A DNA stretch of 64,000 nt, from the NCBI RefSeq assembly GCF_044005705.1, contig NZ_JBIPKE010000013.1, positions 200,788 to 264,787 of the forward strand, read 5' to 3'. Origin of the DNA: Marinoscillum luteum. GTDB taxonomy: Bacteria > Bacteroidota > Bacteroidia > Cytophagales > Cyclobacteriaceae. This document shows, piece by piece, positions 52,174-58,877 of the stretch (position 1 is its first letter; the number at the start of each line of letters is the position of its first letter). A program made the position numbers and the translations under genes. The notes below the pieces were generated by a model. It had not been told where the DNA came from and searched no databases. It was given only the letters and a program-made list of their open reading frames with translations.

Positions 52174-54075
52174 TTATCCGAATAAGTTTCTGGTAAAGTT
52201 GATTTTGATGCCTTGCTGGAAGTTTTCTATCACCTTGAAAATAGCCTTTAAGGTCACCACCTCTATTTTGGTGAGACTACCGGGACTAACGTAGTTGTGG
52301 GGCTCGGTGTGGTCGTTCATGATCTGCCGGGCCTGATACCTCAGGCGCATGCCCATCATGTAGTAGTACGACTGCATCAGCTCGTGGTAGGCTTCCTCGG
52401 TAAATACCTTCTGATCCCGCAGAGCAGAGAGCCGTTCGCCGGTATTGGTTTTGAGGATTTTGTGCTTCAGGGCGTATACCCGCACCAGGTCCACGATGGG
52501 CGTCATAGACCGCTTGATGTTAAACACTTGCTGGTCGTCCTTTTCGATGGTTTTGATCCCTCGGAAAAAGGTGAGGGGCGGTTCGTACTGCAGGGCGTTA
52601 GTGGCCAGCTGTGTGAAAAAGTAAGTGCCGGGGTCCTCCAGCTTTTGCAGGATGTGTGCCTGTAGCTCCTTCACCAGCGACTCTTCACCATAGATAAACC
52701 GGCAGTCAAAAAAGGTGGAGAAATTCATCACCGACTGTGAGTCGGGGTTTTCAATCCATTCGTTGTAATTTCTTTTCCAGTGGGAGAGCGAGTGGGTCCA
52801 CTTGGGGTTTTTGGCCATGAGTCCGCCGGTACAAAACACAAAGCCGATGTGGTTGAGTCGCTCGGAGACCAACTCCGCAAAATGAAGAAAGTAGGTTCTC
52901 GTGATCTCCCTGAACTCGTTGGCTTTGTCCTCATAGATGATGGCATTGTCCTGGTCGGTCTTGAGAGTCTGCTCCATGCGGCCTTCGCTGCCCAGTGCCA
53001 TGAAGACAAATTTGGCTGGCGGAGGGCCTATTTCGCCAATCACACCCTCGATGACCTTCTGAGCGATGGTGTCGGAGATGTTGGTAATGATCTGGTTGGC
53101 CAGCTCTGATTTTACTCCCCGTGTCAGGAGGTTGTAGACCACCTCGGGCACTTCAGCCCACTTGGCTTTGAGTTCGTCCACGGACATGGCCAGCCGCACC
53201 GACTGGATAAATACAAAAGGTGATTGCGCCTGGTCGGAGAGGAGCTTGCTTCGGCTGATCACCCCCGTCTCCTGGCCATGATCCTCCACGATGAGGTAAC
53301 GAATTTTATGGTTAAACATCATGAGGATGGCTTCATAGATATAAGCCTCCCGTGATATTCGGTAAATAGGGCCTTCCATGATCTCCTCCACGGGGGTATT
53401 TGCATCTCGCTGCGCCGCAATGATCTTGTTTCGAAGGAGTATATCCGTCACATACCCGATAAAGTCATCACCATCCCGCACGAAGAGGCAGCTGAGTTTA
53501 TTGGCTTCCATAAGCTTAGCGGCTTCATGTACCGGTGTGCCACGCCCACAACTCACAATGGGGCGGGTGTTTACACTGTCCATTCGCCCGATGAAGTAAC
53601 GATCGAACGTGAGTGTGTCCAGGTCATAAGAAGGTCGGGTGACGAAGTTGGCAAAAGCATCATTGAGCATTTCCTTGCCGAAAAGGGTGACAAAGGACTG
53701 GTAGAAGGCATCATGCTCCTTGCAGAGGGTTCTGAAGGTGGCGGCAGGCACCCGGTAGATTTTGGTTTTCTTAGCAGCAAAAACGGTCTTGATGGATTTT
53801 CCTTTGTTCAGGAGGATGGAAAAAGCCCCATAGGTATCACCCGGCCCCAGGTTGCTGCTGGCTTCCTTCTTACCCTCACTGTTGTAAAAATAGGTTTCAT
53901 ACTGGCCCATTACGATGATTTCCAGTCCATCCACTTTGGTTTTGTGCTGCTCATGGATAATGCCAGATTGACCAAATTCGATTTCCTCAAGGGCATCTGC
54001 CAGGTGCGAAAGCGCATCATCTGGCAGTAGCTCAAATGGGTGGGTGTTTTTCAGAAAAGATAACTTGTCGCTCAT
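52174..54075 (-). CDS. cNMP-binding/CBS/DUF294 putative nucleotidyltransferase
   Basis: A 633-residue signalling protein. Order of domains: an N-terminal cyclic-nucleotide-binding domain (residues about 10-135, with GPGDTYGAFSILL), two CBS domains (about 155-280), a DUF294 nucleotidyltransferase domain (MALGSEGRMEQTLKTDQDNAIIYED, with G-S-x-G-R and D-x-D), and a DUF294_C helical domain. The domain set is known from proteins encoded near acetate or solute symporters and acetyl-CoA synthetase; none of these is near. The ATG at 54075 overlaps the exonuclease stop by 4 bases. Its activity is uncharacterised in most species. Confidence 0.88.
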   Translation of the reverse strand: MSDKLSFLKNTHPFELLPDDALSHLADALEEIEFGQSGIIHEQHKTKVDGLEIIVMGQYETYFYNSEGKKEASSNLGPGDTYGAFSILLNKGKSIKTVFAAKKTKIYRVPAATFRTLCKEHDAFYQSFVTLFGKEMLNDAFANFVTRPSYDLDTLTFDRYFIGRMDSVNTRPIVSCGRGTPVHEAAKLMEANKLSCLFVRDGDDFIGYVTDILLRNKIIAAQRDANTPVEEIMEGPIYRISREAYIYEAILMMFNHKIRYLIVEDHGQETGVISRSKLLSDQAQSPFVFIQSVRLAMSVDELKAKWAEVPEVVYNLLTRGVKSELANQIITNISDTIAQKVIEGVIGEIGPPPAKFVFMALGSEGRMEQTLKTDQDNAIIYEDKANEFREITRTYFLHFAELVSERLNHIGFVFCTGGLMAKNPKWTHSLSHWKRNYNEWIENPDSQSVMNFSTFFDCRFIYGEESLVKELQAHILQKLEDPGTYFFTQLATNALQYEPPLTFFRGIKTIEKDDQQVFNIKRSMTPIVDLVRVYALKHKILKTNTGERLSALRDQKVFTEEAYHELMQSYYYMMGMRLRYQARQIMNDHTEPHNYVSPGSLTKIEVVTLKAIFKVIENFQQGIKINFTRNLFG

Positions 54076-54767
54076 AGAAACCATAAAAGGATGCTTGCAA
54101 TGATCAAAACGAAAACCGGCAATCCGCAGCCCATTTTGGCTTTGGCCTTGCTTTTCATTTGGGTGTAAATTGGCTGTGCGGCCAGAATTTTCTCGGTGAG
54201 TTCCCCCTTATGGTAGAGCACCCAAAAACATTCCGCAGTGGCGACCACATCTGCAGCCGCATCGTGCTGATGCTCCATCCGCTTGCCAAAGAGTTTCAGA
54301 TAAAGTTCGTCCAGTTTCGGGTAGTTGTGGTCTGTATGGCGAGCATACTCTGTGGTGGCTTTCATGGTGCAAAACATCGGGTAGCGGGTTATGATGTTTT
54401 TCATCCCCGAGCGGAGGAGTGCCACTTGTAGCATCTTGCCATCAAACTCCATGAAATGGCCAATCAGTAGTGGCTTGAACTGTCGCAGGTCCTTGGTGAA
54501 CTGCCGCATCACCGCTTTGCGGTCTTCGCCTTTTTCTTTTAGTTCTTCCAGCGTGATTCCATGGATCTCAATGGCTGACGGACGGATGGAGATGTCGTCT
54601 TCGTAGATGAAATGATTTTCCTGTTTGACTAGCTGACCAGACCTATCATACACCGCCCAGGCCAGCTGGAGGATAAAAGGCCATTTATCCAGCTCCGAAA
54701 TGGGGGATTTCAGTGAGTGCGGGATGCCGGAGGTCTCAGTATCTACAAAGAGAAGGTATTCTTGCAT
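54072..54767 (-). CDS. DnaQ-like 3'-5' exonuclease with C-terminal membrane segment
   Basis: A 231-residue DEDD-type exonuclease. Exo I is LLFVDTETSG, Exo II is around LIGHFMEFDGKM, and Exo III includes HQHDAAADVVATAECF, so it is of the DEDDh type. The C-terminal 20 residues (CGLPVFVLIIASILLWFL) form a membrane anchor. The ATG at 54767 is chosen because MQEYLLFVDTETSG aligns with the family start. It is co-transcribed with the DUF294 protein (ATGA overlap), an arrangement also known in Proteobacteria. The substrate is not known. Confidence 0.88.
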   Translation of the reverse strand: MQEYLLFVDTETSGIPHSLKSPISELDKWPFILQLAWAVYDRSGQLVKQENHFIYEDDISIRPSAIEIHGITLEELKEKGEDRKAVMRQFTKDLRQFKPLLIGHFMEFDGKMLQVALLRSGMKNIITRYPMFCTMKATTEYARHTDHNYPKLDELYLKLFGKRMEHQHDAAADVVATAECFWVLYHKGELTEKILAAQPIYTQMKSKAKAKMGCGLPVFVLIIASILLWFL

Positions 54768-54803
54768 GGCAGGGTGGAAAGTTACTGCCGCAGGGCCAGA
54801 TCG

Positions 54804-54811
54804 CAAAGGTA
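54804..54811 (-). promoter_or_regulatory. -7 box of the exonuclease-DUF294 operon
   Basis: On the minus strand this reads TACCTTTG, exact for TAnnTTTG, 36 bases before the ATG at 54767. It also shows that the ORF's further upstream ATG at 54821 lies before the promoter box and cannot be the start. Confidence 0.6.
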
Positions 54812-54900
54812 TAGGGGTCACTCATCTGCTATTTTGCTCGATTAAAGCGCGGGAGGTGGAGCTAGGCTCTTTGATCGGGTATTTATAAAGATATATACCC

Positions 54901-54908
54901 TACTTTTG
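54901..54908 (+). promoter_or_regulatory. -7 box of the DEAD-box helicase promoter
   Basis: TACTTTTG is an exact TAnnTTTG match. It overlaps the TTG at 54906, so the helicase must start at the ATG at 54930, 21 bases after the box. Confidence 0.6.
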
Positions 54909-54929
54909 CAGCGAATCCATTTCCCCTTC

Positions 54930-56282
54930 ATGAATACATTTGAAATTTTGAACCTCTCAAAGCCTTTGCGTCAAGCCATTGACGATCTGGGGTTCGAGAG
55001 GCCTACCCCCATACAGGAGCAGGCATACCCGGTGATTCTTTCCGGCAAGGACATTATCGGGATCGCCCAGACAGGTACAGGTAAAACCCTGGCCTATATG
55101 CTGCCGATCCTCAAGGATCTTAAGTTTTCTGAGCAGGTAAACCCACGAGTACTGGTGCTGGTACCTACCAGAGAGTTGGTGCTACAGGTGGTGGATCAAA
55201 TAGAGCAGATGGCTGCCTATATGAGTGTGCGGGTGCTAGGCGTCTACGGGGGCACCAACATCAACACCCAGAAGATCACCGCGCTACAGGGAGCGGATAT
55301 TGTGGTGGCTACTCCCGGTCGTCTGTATGATCTGGTGCTGAGTCGTGCACTCCAGCTGAAGGAAGTGAAAAAACTGGTGATTGATGAAGTGGATGTGATG
55401 CTCGATCTGGGCTTTCGCTTTCAGCTCACCAATATCATGGAGCTGCTGCCCGAGCGCAGACAGAATATTATGTTTTCTGCCACCATGACCGAGGATGTGG
55501 AAGTGCTGATCAATGATTTCTTCAGTGCACCCGTTAAAATCTCCATAGCGGTGAGTGGTACACCACTGGACAATATTTCCCAGGAGTACTACCCTGTGAA
55601 GAACTTTTATACCAAAGTAAACCTGCTGCTGCATTTGCTCAGAGACAGGGAGACTTTCCACAAGGTGCTCGTATTTGTTTCCAATAAGAAAAGTGCCGAT
55701 CGCCTCTTTATGGCCATGGAAGGCATCTATGGTTCGGAGACCTGCATCATTCACTCCAATAAGAGCCAGAACTACCGGATTCGCTCCATCAGACAGTTTG
55801 ATGAAGGTAAGAACCGAATACTGGTGGCCACAGATGTGATGGCCCGGGGACTGGATATGGCGAAGGTTTCTCACGTGATCAACTTTGACACACCCGCTTA
55901 TCCGGAAAATTATATCCACAGGATCGGTCGTACAGGTAGAGCTGAGGAAGAGGGCAAAACGATCCTGTTTTGTACAGAAAAAGAAACACCTTTCAGAGAG
56001 GCCATCGAATACCTCATGGCCTATGAGATTCCAAGGCTTGAGTTTCCTGAGGAAGTGGAGGTGTCCACAGAGCTGGCTCCGGAGGAGCGACCGAAGAACA
56101 AAGAAATCAATGCCCACCACAAGGTGCCTGACCCGGATGCACCAGGCCCTGCATTTCATGAGAAAAAGGCCAAAAACCGAAAAACCAACCTGGGAGGCTC
56201 TTACCGCAGGGAAGTGGGTAAGAAATATAAGAAGCCAAGAACCCGTGGGGACAAAAATCAAAAAGGTAAGGGGAAAAGATAG
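54930..56282 (+). CDS. DEAD-box RNA helicase
   Basis: A 450-residue ATP-dependent RNA helicase of the RhlE/DeaD type. The Q motif region is ERPTPIQEQAYP, motif I is AQTGTGKT, the DEAD box is DEVD (a variant, with Val replacing Ala), motif III is SAT, and motif VI is HRIGRTGR. A C-terminal basic tail (KKYKKPRTRGDKNQKGKGKR and similar) follows the helicase core and probably binds RNA. The DEVD variant is retained in some active helicases. It may act in ribosome assembly or cold adaptation. The VOC gene follows 5 bases later. Confidence 0.92.
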   Translation: MNTFEILNLSKPLRQAIDDLGFERPTPIQEQAYPVILSGKDIIGIAQTGTGKTLAYMLPILKDLKFSEQVNPRVLVLVPTRELVLQVVDQIEQMAAYMSVRVLGVYGGTNINTQKITALQGADIVVATPGRLYDLVLSRALQLKEVKKLVIDEVDVMLDLGFRFQLTNIMELLPERRQNIMFSATMTEDVEVLINDFFSAPVKISIAVSGTPLDNISQEYYPVKNFYTKVNLLLHLLRDRETFHKVLVFVSNKKSADRLFMAMEGIYGSETCIIHSNKSQNYRIRSIRQFDEGKNRILVATDVMARGLDMAKVSHVINFDTPAYPENYIHRIGRTGRAEEEGKTILFCTEKETPFREAIEYLMAYEIPRLEFPEEVEVSTELAPEERPKNKEINAHHKVPDPDAPGPAFHEKKAKNRKTNLGGSYRREVGKKYKKPRTRGDKNQKGKGKR

Positions 56283-56287
56283 TGAAA

Positions 56288-56683
56288 ATGGCAGGGCTGA
56301 AAAGTGTGCACCACATCGCCATTATCTGCTCAGATTATCAGCGATCTAAGCACTTCTATACTGAGGTGCTGGGGTTGGAGATTATCAGGGAAGTCTACCG
56401 GGAAGCGCGTAAGTCCTACAAGCTTGACCTGGCGCTGAATGGCCACTATGTGATCGAGTTATTTTCTTTTCCGGAGCCTCCCGCTCGTGTTTCTCGTCCG
56501 GAAGCCGTGGGCCTGCGGCACGTGGCTTTTGAGGTGGCGGATATCACGGAGATGGTGAAGGCGTTGAAGGCCAAAGGAGTGGAGACCGAACCCATTCGGA
56601 TAGATGAAAGCACTGGTCGCCGGTTTACGTTTTTCGAAGATCCGGATCAGTTGCCGATTGAGCTATATGAAGTGGCCAACTAG
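56288..56683 (+). CDS. VOC-family protein, YaeR/GloA2-like
   Basis: A 131-residue VOC protein. HHIAIICSDYQRSKHFYTEVLGL with the first metal-ligand His, GLRHVAFEV with the second, and IELYE with the C-terminal Glu give the metal site seen in the YaeR/SMU1112c glyoxalase-like group. The substrate is unknown. A GTG at 56282 overlapping the helicase stop would give two more residues; the ATG at 56288 is preferred. Confidence 0.87.
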   Translation: MAGLKSVHHIAIICSDYQRSKHFYTEVLGLEIIREVYREARKSYKLDLALNGHYVIELFSFPEPPARVSRPEAVGLRHVAFEVADITEMVKALKAKGVETEPIRIDESTGRRFTFFEDPDQLPIELYEVAN

Positions 56684-56686
56684 CAA

Positions 56687-57355
56687 TCAGTAGATCTTGG
56701 TCTCCAGCCATTTAAGATCACGCGACACACCCTCGAGTCCCGGGTAGATCAGCCGCTGGTTGATCCCGTATTTAAACAGCGTCTTTTTAATAACTCCTTT
56801 GATTCCTTTGGGGATGATGACCCTGCGCAGCTTGTCGTGTTCAAAAGCCTGATCGGGATGCGGGTGAACCGTGAAGAGCCCGGCCTGATTTTGGATCCTG
56901 GCAGAGATGTAGGGCGGCCGATATTTGTAGACTTTGTCAATGGTGAGTGGCTTGAATGCCTGTGGATCCTGGATGGTGCTGCATCCAGACAGGATATAGA
57001 TGGCAGCATCTTCCGAGGGGTTAGATTCTATGGCAAAGTAAGTGGCCACCAGTGGGTTATAGCTCCAGTCCAGCAGGCGGGTAGGGAGCCCGAAGTGTTG
57101 GGCAATGGCCAACCATTCCATCTCATTGGCAGGCTTATGCTCCAGGTAAGGCACGGATGATTCTTTGAAGAGTTTGATCAGTCGTTTTTCCAGTTGCTCA
57201 AGTGATTTGCCGTTGACTGGCTCACATCTGCCCAGAGAGGTGAGGAGCTGGTAGGAGCTGTTGGCAACACCCCTGAAGACAATGTTTTGACCTTCTTTTT
57301 CCTTTTCGAATTCCTTGAGGAGCTCCTCAAAGCTGGAGACGGTGGTGGACTTCAT
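56687..57355 (-). CDS. FRG-domain protein
   Basis: A 222-residue protein built from one FRG domain: NIVFRGVANSSYQLLTSLGR, the EWLAIAQHFGLPTRLLDWSYNPLVATYFA core, and a C-terminal part that ends at LKWLETKIY. FRG domains occur alone or fused to nucleases and other effectors, and in some phage-defence genes; their biochemical activity is poorly understood. The ATG at 57355 begins MKSTTVSSFEELL; an ATG at 57412 would add 19 residues that lie inside the hairpin leader. No partner gene is adjacent, so it looks like an orphan. Confidence 0.85.
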   Translation of the reverse strand: MKSTTVSSFEELLKEFEKEKEGQNIVFRGVANSSYQLLTSLGRCEPVNGKSLEQLEKRLIKLFKESSVPYLEHKPANEMEWLAIAQHFGLPTRLLDWSYNPLVATYFAIESNPSEDAAIYILSGCSTIQDPQAFKPLTIDKVYKYRPPYISARIQNQAGLFTVHPHPDQAFEHDKLRRVIIPKGIKGVIKKTLFKYGINQRLIYPGLEGVSRDLKWLETKIY

Positions 57356-57397
57356 AGACGGCTTACGGTTGGTTGGTAAAACGTCTAAAATAGCGGA

Positions 57398-57428
57398 TTC
57401 GTGAGGGAACACAAAGTTCCCTCACGAA
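57398..57428. repeat. Strong perfect hairpin without a T tract
   Basis: TTCGTGAGGGAAC (57398-57410) and GTTCCCTCACGAA (57416-57428) are perfect reverse complements with a 5-base loop. It lies between der (ending 57475, minus) and the FRG gene (starting 57355, minus). No T run follows on either strand, so it is not an ordinary intrinsic terminator; it may be an operator, an mRNA-stability hairpin or a decayed terminator. Confidence 0.6.
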
Positions 57429-57474
57429 ATCGCTCGATGATTTATACTGAAGTTGTCCTGGAGAACCTTCCTGC

Positions 57475-58785
57475 TTACTTCTGCTTGATGATCGCTTTGA
57501 TCGGCACCCCTTCAAAATCAAAATGTGACCTGAGCTTGTTGATCAGGAAACGCTCGTAAGACTCGGTGATGTCTTTAGGGTGATTGCAGAAGAATGCGAA
57601 AGCAGGTGTCTTGGTGGGCAGCTGCGTGATGTACTTGATGTGAATGTGTTTGCCACGGACAGATGGTGGCGGATAATTCTCTATTTCTTTCAGCATTTTG
57701 GCATTGAGTACCGAGGTGCTGATCCGTTTGTTTTTATTCTCAGCAACTTTCAGGGCCAGTTCTATGGCTTTGAAGATTCGCTGCTTATTGATGACACTGG
57801 TGAATACCACCGGGATATAGCCCAAAGGCCCCAGTTTTTCAGCAATGTGTTTCTTGTACTCATCGGCAGACTTGGTATCCTTTTCATACAAATCCCACTT
57901 GTTTACCATGATAATGGATCCCTTGCGGTATTTGTGTGCCAGTCCGATGATGTTCATATCCTGTGCTTCCAGTCCGTTTTCGGCGTCCAGCATGACGATA
58001 CATACGTCAGAGTCTTGCAGGGCCTGTATGGCGCGGAGTACAGAGTAGAACTCTATGTCTTCTTTTACTTTGGCTTTTTTTCGAATCCCGGCAGTATCAG
58101 TCAGGATAAAGTCCTTGCCAAACAGGTTATACCGGCTATCGATGGCATCTCGTGTGGTACCGGCGATGTTGGTAACGATGGTTCTGTCTTTACCCAGCAG
58201 GGCATTCAGGAAAGAGGATTTGCCCACATTGGGGCGACCCACGATGGCAATTCTGGGTACTTCATCTTTCTCCTCATCTTCCACTTCCTCTGCGAAGTGA
58301 GAGACTGTTTCATCCAGCAGGTCTCCTGTGCCTGATCCACTGACCGACGAAACGGCATAAATGGAATCGGTCAGACCCAATGCGTAAAATTCGTTGGCAG
58401 CGTATGATTTTTCTGTGTTGTCGGCTTTGTTGGCCACAATGATGACGGGCTTGCCTACCTCACGTACTACATTGGCAAAGTCCTGATCCAATCCGTGAAG
58501 GCCGGTAATGCAATCCACCATGAACAGAATGACATTGGCCTCCTGCAGGGCCTCCTTCACCTGTGTGCGAATGGCTCCTTCAAAGATATCATCCGAACCT
58601 TCCACATACCCACCTGTATCTATGACGGTAAATGACTTACCATTCCATTCAGAATACCCATAATGACGATCTCTGGTCACTCCGGACTCATTGTCCATGA
58701 TGGCCTGTCTGCGTTCGATGAGTCGGTTAAAGAGGGTGGATTTGCCGACATTGGGTCGGCCTACAATTGCTACAATATTTGCCAT
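57475..58785 (-). CDS. der: GTPase Der
   Basis: Essential GTPase with two tandem G domains, needed for 50S ribosome assembly. It has 436 residues. G1 of the first domain is GRPNVGKS (residues 9-16) and of the second is GRPNVGKSSF near residue 180; NKAD and NKWD are the G4 motifs. The C-terminal KH-like domain ends in PIKAIIKQK. The start at 58785 (MANIVAIVGRPNVGK) is chosen; the ATG at 58794 overlaps the promoter's -7 box. Confidence 0.96.
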   Translation of the reverse strand: MANIVAIVGRPNVGKSTLFNRLIERRQAIMDNESGVTRDRHYGYSEWNGKSFTVIDTGGYVEGSDDIFEGAIRTQVKEALQEANVILFMVDCITGLHGLDQDFANVVREVGKPVIIVANKADNTEKSYAANEFYALGLTDSIYAVSSVSGSGTGDLLDETVSHFAEEVEDEEKDEVPRIAIVGRPNVGKSSFLNALLGKDRTIVTNIAGTTRDAIDSRYNLFGKDFILTDTAGIRKKAKVKEDIEFYSVLRAIQALQDSDVCIVMLDAENGLEAQDMNIIGLAHKYRKGSIIMVNKWDLYEKDTKSADEYKKHIAEKLGPLGYIPVVFTSVINKQRIFKAIELALKVAENKNKRISTSVLNAKMLKEIENYPPPSVRGKHIHIKYITQLPTKTPAFAFFCNHPKDITESYERFLINKLRSHFDFEGVPIKAIIKQK

Positions 58786-58791
58786 AAACCG

Positions 58792-58799
58792 CAAAGGTA
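58792..58799 (-). promoter_or_regulatory. -7 box of the der promoter
   Basis: Minus-strand TACCTTTG is an exact TAnnTTTG match and ends 6 bases before the der ATG at 58785. Transcription starting about 7 bases downstream of the box would give an essentially leaderless mRNA. Confidence 0.55.
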
Positions 58800-58877
58800 G
58801 ACTTTTTAAGGTTAAGGAACACTTATTTGGTTGAAGGGGATTTTATTAAGTTATGATGGCATGTTAGGAGTGTGAAG

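Noticed and set aside
55284..56261. Minus-strand frame of 325 codons inside the DEAD-box helicase gene
   Set aside because: Shadow of the helicase gene; the His/Ile-rich translation matches no family.
57398..57428. Ordinary Rho-independent terminator after der
   Set aside because: The stem is perfect, but neither strand has a T run after it, so it was listed as a hairpin.
58783..58794. der starting at the ATG at 58794
   Set aside because: That ATG overlaps the exact -7 box 58792-58799; the next Met (58785) agrees with the family start.
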